Below, one piece after another: positions 54,197 through 63,803 of a stretch of 64,000 bases of DNA. The stretch covers positions 832,001 through 896,000 of the forward strand of contig NZ_CP083388.1 in NCBI RefSeq assembly GCF_020042285.1, in the 5' to 3' direction. This DNA is from Ferruginibacter albus (lineage in GTDB: Bacteria; Bacteroidota; Bacteroidia; Chitinophagales; Chitinophagaceae). The position numbers and the translations under genes were made by a program. Below the pieces are notes generated by a model that saw only the letters and a program-made list of their open reading frames with translations, was not told the DNA's origin and did not search any database. Each line of letters opens with the position of its first letter. The stretch's first letter is position 1.

Positions 54197-54383
54197 GATT
54201 TAATAAATCAAGCTCAGGTGTAAAATAAACTTGTAAAAGCTATTGTAATTTGATTTTGTTGAGCCTAATAAATTAATATCGAGTCAATTAATTCAGATTC
54301 TATTCCAAAACTTATCGCTTTTAAGCACTTCTATAGAAGTCTATAGTCTTCTTTATACAGTTTATGTTTATTAAGATAAATTC

Positions 54384-57300
54384 TCAATACACCACACTTA
54401 TAATTCTGTTCTTATTATCAGGTTTAAGAATCTCTAAATGATAAACACCTTTAGCAAAAGCATTTTTAAAAGCTATATTTTGAATAACTGTACCTCCGGA
54501 ATGACTTACAATAGTTCTTTCCATTTCCTGACCTGCAGTATTTATTAATCTTACAAAATAGTCGCCTTTTGGCATATTAGTAAATTGTAAGCTGATGGTT
54601 TTATTAATTATGGTTGTAGAATAAGCAGTTATTGCTGACACTTTATTGTTAACAGAAATTTTTACCGTTGCGCTGTATGTAACTTGTCCGTTATTATCTA
54701 TACTACGAATACGGTAATAATTTATTTCGCTGGTAACATTATTATCTATTGTATTGTACGACTGGCTATTTTGAGCAACATTTGTTGAAATTGTTATGAA
54801 CGTCTTGCCATCAGTTGACTTTTCTACTTCATAAGCTTTAATATTAGCTTCGTTAGAAACATTCCATTCTATTGCAACAGCAGTATTTTTTTGTTGCGCT
54901 TTTATACTAGTAAAGGTAACCGGTAAAGGTGATGATAATGGTCCAAATATTACGCTAAAACGCTTGTTCGATTGCGAAGCTACATTTGCATCAACACTAA
55001 AATCAACAATTGTACTACCATTTAAATTGATCTCTTTTGATATGCCGGTATAATTATCCACAAACCAACCTACAAGATTAGGATGATCAAGATTAATTGC
55101 TGTAAATTCAAAACGATATTTTCTTTGTGTTGAATTTGTAAATTTCAGGAACAGTGTATCATTGATACGAATAATAGGTCTTCTTTCAATTGCTAGTGAA
55201 GAGCCACTTCTCAAAATACTGATGTTTTCATTTGTATTGCTGAGCTTCATCGCATCCAATACATCTATGGCTGCACTATAATTATTATTAAATTGTACAA
55301 GATTTCCGTCTGCTAGAACAGTAGAGCTATCTTCATTTAATAAATAAAGACTTGTTCTAAAAGACTCAGGGTTATCAACCGGACGGAAAACATATTTATT
55401 TGTTTTTGACGATTTATCACTTTCATTAACAGTAAGAATACAAGGATTTGCCGCTGCAAGATTTTCTACAATAAATGCTTGTCCTGATTGAATGTTTTTA
55501 TCTTGCTTTGTTGTTCCTTTTCCAGAAGTGGATACTATATATGATCCTAAATTAGCAGCATCATCTACTACTACGTATGCTCCCACTGTATTTAATGTAG
55601 GATCCCATGTATAGAATCTGTTCACTATATTAGTCCTTTCTACGTTAGTAAAATCAATAGGCGAAGCATACGGATTACCAATAAGCATATACTTACGAGT
55701 GGTATTAAAAGCAGGTATTATAAATGATTGTGGGCCGGTTTGGAGTTTGCCCTTACTGCTTAATACTGTATTACTAAGAGGTAATGGACCAAAGTTTGGA
55801 TTACCAACAGTAGCAGGATTTCTATCGCCACGAATAAATATAAAATATCCTGTATTATCAGCATTATTGGCATTTCCTTGAGAAATAGGCACATGTGTAT
55901 TTGTTACTGCCGTTAATGATTGTGTAGCAATATTAAAGGTTTTTAAAGAAGCTGAGCTATTCGCATCCATGCCTGTTCCAGTTAGATCACCAGTATTAGT
56001 TATTAAAGTACCCTTATAAAAAGTTGAAGCATCAGATTGGCTATAAGCAATTCCATTGTTTTGCCATGATTCATAAATACTATTTGAATTTGTAACAGGT
56101 GCTGTTAATAGTCTCCATGCTCTTTTAGCAGGAATATAAGTTTGGACATTTACGTTTCCATTAATAACACCCAATACAGGATTAACGATTGCCGTATTAT
56201 TGGCATCAGATACCAATGTTAATCCATCTGCAGTATTTAATACAGCACTTAAACCTACTGTTAAGGATGCTGGCGTAACATTGTCTGGTGCAGCAAGCTT
56301 TAATGTACTACCAATAGTTGCAGTAGCATTCGTATTTAATGTCAAACTAAATAAAGTATCATGTCCTGTAGTAAAATTAAGTGTTGGATTATATCCATTA
56401 GTTCCATTTCCTAATATCAAACTTGAATATGAAGAGCCACCAAAAGTTCCGTAATTATTAATAGATCCAGTAACAGTTAAGGCATTCGCTCCTATTGTTA
56501 AAGTAGATGGATATAGGTTATTAGAAGAGAAACTAAGATTATTTATGGAAATTGCGGATGACAAAACCGGATAGTTATTTAAATTACCTGGTATGATTAT
56601 ATCAAACCCTGCTGTAGGAACAGATCCGCAAGACCAATTACTTCCTTGAGCCCAATCAGTAGAATTATTACCTATCCATGTACTTGTCTTAATACTTATA
56701 TTGGTAAGAGCATTCAAATTAGAACATCCGCCTGCTGCCTCAACAGAATATGCTACGGTATAATTACCGCCCTTACTTAAGGCAAGGTTAATATCTCCAG
56801 TAGAAGAATCAATCACAAGTCCTGTAGTTGAACTAAATGTTCCACCTGTGTTTCCTGTTTGCATCACTGCTATTGTACCCGAAGCTGTACACTGATCAAT
56901 AGCATAACTAATAGATGCATTCGGAGCTTGTGTAATAGTTATTTGAACATTTGATGAAGATGCATTACAAACCCCATTACTAATTGTCCAGGAAAGTATG
57001 TATGTTCCTGACGCCGTAGGAGCAAATACTGCATTACTTTCTGTAGTGTTGCTAAATTGTGAAGCAGAAGTATTTGGGCCACTGACAACTGCCCACATCC
57101 CTGTCCCGGTTACAGCAGTATTTGCAGTAAGTACTGCAGTGCTGTTACTGCAGATAACCTGATTGTTTCCCGCATTAGAAGTTGTTGGAATATCATATAC
57201 AGTTATTGAAGCTGAACCTGTTGTACTACTAGTACAATTATGTGAATCAGATACAATAACATTTGAAGAATTATATGTGGTAGTACTTATCGGTGATACA

Positions 57301-60300
57301 GTAATTGTAAAAGGGCCTGCGCCTGTTTGTTGTGTTCCATTAATATAATAAGGCGCTGTGCCTCCTGTTACAGCAATTGTAATAGTAGATGATTGTCCTG
57401 CACATATCGTAGCCACAGTATTAGAAATAGATGCCGTTAATTGTGTTGGCTCAGCAATTGTTATTATTTGGCATGAATTATCTACTACTTGTGTTTTTGA
57501 TGCAGTAACTGAACCACAAGGACCAGTGCCCATTGTTGTCAACGTTAAAGTAGCTGTACCAACAAAGCTTGCTGGTGGTGTCCATGTTGCATTTAAGCTA
57601 GTTGCATTTGGAGTAAATGTTCCACCAACCCCGCCATCATCCCATGTTGCACTTGTTGCAGCACCACTTATTGAACCTCCTAATGGTGCAGATACACTTC
57701 CAACGCATATATAACTTAGTGCAGAACCTACGCTTACTATTTGAGATTGGTTAACTGTAAATGTTCCATTAGTATAAGTAATAGTATAGTTTCCTAATCC
57801 TGTTCCCGTTGCAGCACTTGGAACAATGTTGTAAGATCCGGCAGATGCGCCTGTGGCAGATCCCGAACTCGTTAGAGTAACGCTAGATACAGCATCACTG
57901 AATAATAAGCCTGAAGATGTAAATTCAGTTCCAATAAAAATAAATGCTATGCCCGAACATTTGGTTTGATTATTTGCTTTAATAGTTAAAGGAATCTTAT
58001 TTACCGCTAACGCTCCATTAGTATAAGTAACCGTATAATTGTTTATGTTAAATGTTCCGCCAATTGCTTCTGACGGCACAATGCCATACGGACCTCCTGT
58101 AACTGTGGCAGTACTTATTGCGCCTGAGCTTGTTAATGTTATGCTTCCAATTGTTTCTCCATTTTGTAACCCTGAAGTCGAGAATTCTAATCCTGTAAAA
58201 TTAAAAGGCTGCCCGTATGATTTTGATTGATCATTTGCAGTGATACTTAGCGATGCCTTGACTACTGTTAAAGTTCCTGAATTAGCACTATAACTAATAG
58301 AATAGTTATTTGCGTTGAATGTACCGCCTGTTGCTGCAGATGGTGTGATTGTTGATGTGCTGCCGGCAGGTGCAGTTGCAGTTAAAGCTCCTGTTCCGTA
58401 ATTTAGTGTTACACTTCCAATTGTTTCACTGTTAGCTAATCCTGTTGAGCTAAATGCAGTACTACCACTTACAGATGAGGTTTGTATACTGCCATACGCT
58501 TTTGTAGAATTATTAGCAGTAATTGTTAATGAAGCAGTATTTACAGTTAATATACCTGTACTATATGTAATAGTATAATTGGAAGAAGAGCCGGTTGAGA
58601 ACGTTGCTGCAGATGGTGTGATCGTATAGCTTCCTACTGAGGCAGTTGTAAGATTGCCTGCAGGGCTTCCATTATAACCCAATGTAGCACCATTAACAGC
58701 ATCACTATTTTGCAAACCGCTAACTGTAAATGTTGTGCTTAATACACCGGTTGTTGAAACCGTAGCTCCATATGTTTTACTTTGCGCACTAGCTGTAATA
58801 GTTAAACCTGCTTTATTTACCGTTAACGTTCCTGTATTGTAAGTAATAGTATAATTAGAAGACAGTCCGGTTGAGAATGTTGCTGCAGATGGTGTTATCG
58901 TATAACTTGCTACTGCAGCAGTAGCAAGATTACCTGCCGGGCTACCACTATAACCAAGTGTTGCTCCATTAACTACATCACTATTCTGCAAACCGCTTAC
59001 AGTAAATGTTGTGCTTAATACTCCTGCTGTTGAAACAGTAGCGCCATATAGTTTACTTTGTGTACTAGCCGTAATCGTTAGTCCCGCTTTATTTATTGTT
59101 AAAGCTCCTGTATTATAAATAATGGTATAGTTAGATGATGTACCAGTTGAGAATGTTACTGCAGATGGTGTTATTGTATAACTACCTACTGCTGCTGTAG
59201 CAAGATTACCTGCAGGACTGCCACTATAACCTAATGTAGCGCCGTTAACGGCATCACTGTTTTGCAAGCCATTAACAGTAAACGTAGTATTTAATACTCC
59301 GGTTGTTGCAATAGCAACTCCGTATGTTTTACTTTGCGCACTAGCGACAACAGTTAATGCAGTTGTATTTACAGTCAATGTTCCTGTATTATATAAAATA
59401 GTATAATTAGATGCTATCCCTGTTGAAAAACTCGCAGATGAAGGTGTTATAGTATAACTACCTACTGCTGCTGTAGCAAGGTTACCAGTTGGGCTACCAC
59501 TATAGCTAAGCGTTTCTCCGTTAATGGCATCGCTATTCTTTAATCCGGTAACAGTATATGTTGTATTTAATACGCCAGATGTTGAAACAGTTCCTCCATA
59601 TGTTTTACTTTGTGCAACAGCAGTTATTGACAATGATGCTGCGCTTACTGTATTTCCGGTTGAAGTACTTGTTACATTCACATTGGTTGCTCCAGTAGTA
59701 GATAATACTACGCTTTGTGAATTATAAGTTCCTGAAACGTTAGCAGTAGCTGCTAATCGAACACTAAGTGTACCACTAACAGTTCCACCAGATTGAGTAA
59801 AGATTGCAGTAGTTCCGAATGTTGTTCCATCACTTGATATTTCAAAACCTGTTGGCGCTGTTGCTGTAATATTTGCTACTAATCTTGAACCTGATATGCT
59901 AACTATCGTAGCTGTTGATGCTGCACCATATGTAGTTGACATCGCAGTTAATGATCCTGAAGTGTTAACGGTTGGTGCAGTAGATGTTGTAACATTTAAA
60001 ATACCCGAAGTTGTTGTTCCAAAATAAGTACTGTTTTTAAAGGTAGCTGAAGATGCTGAGCCTCCGTAGGATCCATTTAGCTGGCCAGTTCCACTTAACG
60101 TAAGCGTCCCTGCTGTATAGGTATTGCTGGACGGGAATAATGCTATTACTCCAGAAGATACTGATAAATTATTTGTAATTGCCTTGGTAGTTGCACTAAA
60201 TGTTTTTGTTCCGGAACCTGCAAGCACAATATTCCCATATACCTGTGAGCTATTTAAATTTGCTATGGTTTGATTTGCTCCATAATAATTAATTGTACTC

Positions 60301-62075
60301 GTTGCTCCAATTGAATGGGTAGAATAATTAGATGGCAACGTATTAGTGCCCGCCATCATTAGTGTTGCTCCATTGCTAAGTGTAAGCGAACCACCGGATG
60401 CAGTTCTGTTTGCTGTAAAAGTACTTGCATCAAATACCCCGGAAGAAATGGCTAAATTACCTGTTATGGAAGTATTGAAAGATAATTGCAATGTTCCGCT
60501 ACCGCTCATATTAAGGTTATTAAAAGTAGAACTTACACTTCCGCCAATTGTTTGAGTACCCGTTCCGTTAAAATTAACAGTACTTGTACCTGCAGAAAAT
60601 GCTCCATTATTCGTCCAGCTACCGGAAATATTTATTGCAGGAGAATTTGTACAGGTATAAGAACTCGATGCATTGATTGTAACACTTCCTGTTACATTAG
60701 CTGTACCGCCTAATTGAGCAAACGTACCTGTAGGTGTAGCTCCTGTACCGATGGTAATTCCATCCGTATTCAATGTACCTGAACTCATTGTCACAGCTCC
60801 ATTCGTAGTACTTGTACCTACTGAAAAGCCTCCAGTTATATTTAATGTACCTCCATTAATATTAATTGTTCCACCAGCATTTAATAACCCGCTATTGGCA
60901 TTTACAGTTTGTCCGTTTGTGCTAAAGGTTCCACCTGTGGTATTAAAAGATGCCCAAAAATTATCATTAACATTCAGTAATCCACTAGCGCTGATAGTTC
61001 CACTTGTATGTGTAAACGTGAGTATTGAAAAGGCAGAGCCGGAAGTGTTTCCGGTTCTCACAGATTTTCCTCCAGTGATCATTTGTACATGAGAACGTGC
61101 TGTATAAGCAAATGTTCCATCAATTGCTATGTTACCTCCCACTTTTAATAATTTACCTGCAACATCCCAGTTTACACTATGCGTTAATGTAGCACCCGAT
61201 GAAACTATCAGGTCATTTGTTATTCCATAATCTACATTGGTAGCAGAAAGAATTAAATTTCCTGCCGATACCGTAACAAAGCCTGCTGTAAAAGCAACGC
61301 CTGAACTTGTTGTTGTTCCACCATTTATAATTAAGTTATTGAATGTTGTAAATATTGTTGAAGGCAGTGTGTTGGTAGCATTCAGTTGTAAGGTTCCGGT
61401 TCCCGGTGTCCACGTGCCGGCATCACTGCCAATCGTTATTCCACCATTTAAAATTAATGTACCACCGGATGTCATTGTTATAATCCCCGTATTACCTCCA
61501 TTAGAACCTCCTACCTGTAAACTACCGGCAGTTAAAGTAGCCCCGCTTTTAAATGTAACAGTTCCGGTACTACCGTTAGTACTGGAAGTACCTCCTAATA
61601 TTAGCGCTCCCGAAATTGTTAAAGAAGGACTACCAGTAGTGGCAAAGCTTAAAGAACCTGCCTGGGCACTCGATCCTCCAACTTTTCCTAATTGAAGCGA
61701 TCCACAAACTGCATTAGTTATATTGATAGTAACAGTAGTACTGCTCGCAATTGTAACTGCATCTGAAGATCCGGGTACACCATTTGGACTCCAGTTGTTT
61801 GCATCTCCCCAGTTACTTGTTCCTGCACCACCATCCCAAGTTTTTTGAGCAAGAGCATGACTTGTAAGAAACAGGCTCGCAATTACAAACATAATAGCGA
61901 ATCTTGCGGTTGTGTGTCTAATTTTTTTCATAAAAAAATTCTTAATGGTGTATGTATTATCATTTACAACTTTTTTTTCTGTAGTACCTGGTTTATCAAT
62001 AGTGATGTTAGAATTTATAAAAAAGAAACTTTCATTAAATCTTTCTTTAGCTGAATATTTATAATGCGTTTTCAT
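54384..62075 (-). CDS. Giant T9SS surface adhesin with MBG repeats
   Basis: 2563 residues from the first ATG. The signal peptide sits at residues 49-77 (MKKIRHTTARFAIMFVIASL...), so the real start may be the ATG at 61931; the preceding 48 codons are open and unexplained. Residues ~78-720 are glycine/threonine-rich parallel-strand sequence beginning WDGGAGTSNWGDANNW, like autotransporter passenger domains. After a sandwich domain come seven MBG-type repeats (~810-1440), four in exact 276-bp register. Then PKD/Ig-like domains, a second GNNSTDWAQGSNW block, a YIPAKRAWRLLTAP region, the fibronectin-like linker (IEWNVSNEANIKAYEVEKS) and a T9SS sorting domain to the end. Likely cell-surface adhesion or gliding. 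Confidence 0.87.
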   Translation of the reverse strand: MKTHYKYSAKERFNESFFFINSNITIDKPGTTEKKVVNDNTYTIKNFFMKKIRHTTARFAIMFVIASLFLTSHALAQKTWDGGAGTSNWGDANNWSPNGVPGSSDAVTIASSTTVTINITNAVCGSLQLGKVGGSSAQAGSLSFATTGSPSLTISGALILGGTSSTNGSTGTVTFKSGATLTAGSLQVGGSNGGNTGIITMTSGGTLILNGGITIGSDAGTWTPGTGTLQLNATNTLPSTIFTTFNNLIINGGTTTSSGVAFTAGFVTVSAGNLILSATNVDYGITNDLIVSSGATLTHSVNWDVAGKLLKVGGNIAIDGTFAYTARSHVQMITGGKSVRTGNTSGSAFSILTFTHTSGTISASGLLNVNDNFWASFNTTGGTFSTNGQTVNANSGLLNAGGTININGGTLNITGGFSVGTSTTNGAVTMSSGTLNTDGITIGTGATPTGTFAQLGGTANVTGSVTINASSSYTCTNSPAINISGSWTNNGAFSAGTSTVNFNGTGTQTIGGSVSSTFNNLNMSGSGTLQLSFNTSITGNLAISSGVFDASTFTANRTASGGSLTLSNGATLMMAGTNTLPSNYSTHSIGATSTINYYGANQTIANLNSSQVYGNIVLAGSGTKTFSATTKAITNNLSVSSGVIALFPSSNTYTAGTLTLSGTGQLNGSYGGSASSATFKNSTYFGTTTSGILNVTTSTAPTVNTSGSLTAMSTTYGAASTATIVSISGSRLVANITATAPTGFEISSDGTTFGTTAIFTQSGGTVSGTLSVRLAATANVSGTYNSQSVVLSTTGATNVNVTSTSTGNTVSAASLSITAVAQSKTYGGTVSTSGVLNTTYTVTGLKNSDAINGETLSYSGSPTGNLATAAVGSYTITPSSASFSTGIASNYTILYNTGTLTVNTTALTVVASAQSKTYGVAIATTGVLNTTFTVNGLQNSDAVNGATLGYSGSPAGNLATAAVGSYTITPSAVTFSTGTSSNYTIIYNTGALTINKAGLTITASTQSKLYGATVSTAGVLSTTFTVSGLQNSDVVNGATLGYSGSPAGNLATAAVASYTITPSAATFSTGLSSNYTITYNTGTLTVNKAGLTITASAQSKTYGATVSTTGVLSTTFTVSGLQNSDAVNGATLGYNGSPAGNLTTASVGSYTITPSAATFSTGSSSNYTITYSTGILTVNTASLTITANNSTKAYGSIQTSSVSGSTAFSSTGLANSETIGSVTLNYGTGALTATAPAGSTSTITPSAATGGTFNANNYSISYSANSGTLTVVKASLSITANDQSKSYGQPFNFTGLEFSTSGLQNGETIGSITLTSSGAISTATVTGGPYGIVPSEAIGGTFNINNYTVTYTNGALAVNKIPLTIKANNQTKCSGIAFIFIGTEFTSSGLLFSDAVSSVTLTSSGSATGASAGSYNIVPSAATGTGLGNYTITYTNGTFTVNQSQIVSVGSALSYICVGSVSAPLGGSISGAATSATWDDGGVGGTFTPNATSLNATWTPPASFVGTATLTLTTMGTGPCGSVTASKTQVVDNSCQIITIAEPTQLTASISNTVATICAGQSSTITIAVTGGTAPYYINGTQQTGAGPFTITVSPISTTTYNSSNVIVSDSHNCTSSTTGSASITVYDIPTTSNAGNNQVICSNSTAVLTANTAVTGTGMWAVVSGPNTSASQFSNTTESNAVFAPTASGTYILSWTISNGVCNASSSNVQITITQAPNASISYAIDQCTASGTIAVMQTGNTGGTFSSTTGLVIDSSTGDINLALSKGGNYTVAYSVEAAGGCSNLNALTNISIKTSTWIGNNSTDWAQGSNWSCGSVPTAGFDIIIPGNLNNYPVLSSAISINNLSFSSNNLYPSTLTIGANALTVTGSINNYGTFGGSSYSSLILGNGTNGYNPTLNFTTGHDTLFSLTLNTNATATIGSTLKLAAPDNVTPASLTVGLSAVLNTADGLTLVSDANNTAIVNPVLGVINGNVNVQTYIPAKRAWRLLTAPVTNSNSIYESWQNNGIAYSQSDASTFYKGTLITNTGDLTGTGMDANSSASLKTFNIATQSLTAVTNTHVPISQGNANNADNTGYFIFIRGDRNPATVGNPNFGPLPLSNTVLSSKGKLQTGPQSFIIPAFNTTRKYMLIGNPYASPIDFTNVERTNIVNRFYTWDPTLNTVGAYVVVDDAANLGSYIVSTSGKGTTKQDKNIQSGQAFIVENLAAANPCILTVNESDKSSKTNKYVFRPVDNPESFRTSLYLLNEDSSTVLADGNLVQFNNNYSAAIDVLDAMKLSNTNENISILRSGSSLAIERRPIIRINDTLFLKFTNSTQRKYRFEFTAINLDHPNLVGWFVDNYTGISKEINLNGSTIVDFSVDANVASQSNKRFSVIFGPLSSPLPVTFTSIKAQQKNTAVAIEWNVSNEANIKAYEVEKSTDGKTFITISTNVAQNSQSYNTIDNNVTSEINYYRIRSIDNNGQVTYSATVKISVNNKVSAITAYSTTIINKTISLQFTNMPKGDYFVRLINTAGQEMERTIVSHSGGTVIQNIAFKNAFAKGVYHLEILKPDNKNRIISVVY
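58539..59642 (-). repeat. Four tandem 276-bp MBG repeats inside the adhesin
   Basis: Units 59367-59642, 59091-59366, 58815-59090 and 58539-58814 are each exactly 276 bp (92 codons). Shared words are QSKTYG, GVLxTTFTVxGLQNSDAVNG, GYSGSPAGNL, SYTITPSAATFSTG and SSNYTI. The last three units are the most alike, consistent with recent duplication or gene conversion. Three more diverged units follow towards the C-terminus. Confidence 0.85.
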
Positions 62076-62120
62076 GTTGTTTCTTTTTAATTCAAAATTT
62101 CATTTCTTCGAATTATATAA

Positions 62121-63803
62121 TTACTGTACGGATCTTGATTCACATCCGTTGGTATCCTTTACTCTTACTTTGTAAGAACCAACAGAGAGATTATTAAATG
62201 TATTTCCAGTTTGATAAGTCGATCCATTATTAACCGAGTAGGAAGAGAATGTTCCACTTCCGCCACTTCCTGTAATTACTATTGTTCCATTATTAGCGCC
62301 AAAACAACTGATATCTGTTTTTGTAGCAGCAGCAGCTGGTAATGTGAGATAATTTACCAATACAGAAGCGCTGCTTGAACATCCTCCATTGGTGATTGTC
62401 CATGTATAATTATAAGTGCCAGATAAACTGGCAGTAGCTGTTGAAGAACCTGTACTGCCTCCACTGAATGTTGTTGTGCCTGGGCCGCCTGTTTGACTCC
62501 ATAAGGCTGTACCTGTTGTTGGCGTGTTTCCACCCAATGACAACGTAGTTAAGTTTCCACATATATTTTGCGTACCTCCGACTGTAGCAGTTGTTCCAGG
62601 AGCACTGATGGTTTGACTAGAAGAAGTAAATACTGAATTGCCGGGGCCTGTGCCTCCGCCATTGCCGGCAAACCAGGAAATTAATTCATCCACTACATCA
62701 AATGTTAGATTATTTGTACCTGCTGATAATGGTGTTGTATAAGTAGGTCCCCCTGTTGCATTACTGGCTTGTATAGTAAATGAAAAAGTTCCTGTAGCGC
62801 CGGGTGCAAGATTGTTAGCACTTGTGCGTACATGGTAGTCATCCCAGATAGTATTATTAGTGTTCCATTTTACTCCTAAATTAATTTGTGGCCATCCGGT
62901 GGTCCAAGTAAGAGTACCGTTATTTTTAACTGTAATAGAAACAGTTCTTGTTTCACCCTGGCACCATGCAGATGAACCTGCATCCATTGAAATGAATTGT
63001 GATTTATAAGTACCCGAATAGGTTACAGCAATTGTCATATAATCAACAGAAGCAGTTCTGTTACTGCTGCTGTTGGTTTTTACTGATAGTGCAACGCCAA
63101 AGTTGGAAGAATTTATATCCGCCGGTGTTAACGTATTTCCCCATAAATTAGTTGCGCCACCATAAGTAGCGACAGCTTCCGAAGTGCTCCATGTTGATGT
63201 ACTTGCTAAACTACTCCCCACAATAGAACCAGCTTTTATTAATTTTATTGAGTTATCTATTATTCCACTTGAAGAAGAACTTCCAAAGCGTCCAACCGTA
63301 ACTGTTATACCTTTAATAGTTGCTTCGGTTGGAATGGTAAACCCATAATTTGTTGCCTGTAAATAATGAGATGCAGACGAACTGGTAACAGTAGCTGTTG
63401 CATAACTATTATCATTACTTATAACATTTCCAGGGTTGCTCCAACTAACAGATCCTATACCACTCCCATCAGCTCCAGTGTTAGAAAATCCTTCACCGGG
63501 TCCAACACTTGTTACTCCTGTTGTTATTTGTGCAAAAGAGGTTTGAACAAAAAATAAATTTGCGATCAGTATTGTAATTGCAAACAATACTGCCTTATTA
63601 TTTAATTGCTTCATATACGAAAACTTATTTTTACGTTGATGGATGATTGAAGGTGCTAAACGAAACTGTGTTGAAGTATTTACTGAGCTGAATTGTTTAA
63701 GAGAAGATAGCTTCTCCTTTAGATGCTTAACAGTAGCTGATCTATTAGTATTTAAAATTTTTAAAAAAATCATAACCAAAGATTTAAATGGCAGGTTAAG
63801 CAT
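62121..63803 (-). CDS. Secreted SprB-repeat protein without sorting domain
   Basis: 560 residues from the first ATG; the signal peptide is at 64-92 (MKQLNNKAVLFAITILIANL...), so the start may be the ATG at 63614. Residues ~95-255 are a beta sandwich (FTIPTEATIKGITVTVGRFG). About 262-375 resembles an NBR1/Ig-like domain (VKNNGTLTWTTGWPQINLGV). A PKD-like domain follows (NYTWTITNGGCSSSASVLVN), then one SprB repeat (DISCFGANNGTIVITGSGGS ... VRVKDTNGCESRSVQ) at which the protein stops. Such proteins normally continue with more SprB repeats and a T9SS sorting domain, so this one looks truncated. The adhesin gene starts 45 nt later on the same strand. Confidence 0.75.
   Translation of the reverse strand: MLNLPFKSLVMIFLKILNTNRSATVKHLKEKLSSLKQFSSVNTSTQFRLAPSIIHQRKNKFSYMKQLNNKAVLFAITILIANLFFVQTSFAQITTGVTSVGPGEGFSNTGADGSGIGSVSWSNPGNVISNDNSYATATVTSSSASHYLQATNYGFTIPTEATIKGITVTVGRFGSSSSSGIIDNSIKLIKAGSIVGSSLASTSTWSTSEAVATYGGATNLWGNTLTPADINSSNFGVALSVKTNSSSNRTASVDYMTIAVTYSGTYKSQFISMDAGSSAWCQGETRTVSITVKNNGTLTWTTGWPQINLGVKWNTNNTIWDDYHVRTSANNLAPGATGTFSFTIQASNATGGPTYTTPLSAGTNNLTFDVVDELISWFAGNGGGTGPGNSVFTSSSQTISAPGTTATVGGTQNICGNLTTLSLGGNTPTTGTALWSQTGGPGTTTFSGGSTGSSTATASLSGTYNYTWTITNGGCSSSASVLVNYLTLPAAAATKTDISCFGANNGTIVITGSGGSGTFSSYSVNNGSTYQTGNTFNNLSVGSYKVRVKDTNGCESRSVQ

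Larger units (their letters stand above)
48698..54200. mobile_element. Probable integrated element downstream of tRNA-Leu
   Basis: The left edge is placed at the tRNA-Leu 3' end, because a serine recombinase gene begins its 3' part there and reads into the tRNA. Within the region the DNA becomes visibly more AT-rich, the genes are mostly unrecognised, and gene fragments appear (RadC-like at 52385, unknown at 53337, MCE/MlaD tail at 54053). The right edge is a guess: the last gene debris is at 54196 and the surface-protein locus starts at 54384. I searched by eye for a second copy of the tRNA 3' end and found none. Serine recombinases need only a very short core, so this does not exclude integration. 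Confidence 0.5.

Noticed and set aside
48698..54384. A second copy of the tRNA-Leu 3' end as right attachment site
   Set aside because: Searched by eye for CCCGGGC and TTCGAATCCAG; none found.
61237..61695. Long plus-strand frames opposite the giant adhesin (also at 57358 and 60751)
   Set aside because: Repetitive, valine/proline-rich antisense of Thr/Gly-rich coding sequence; no start context or domains.
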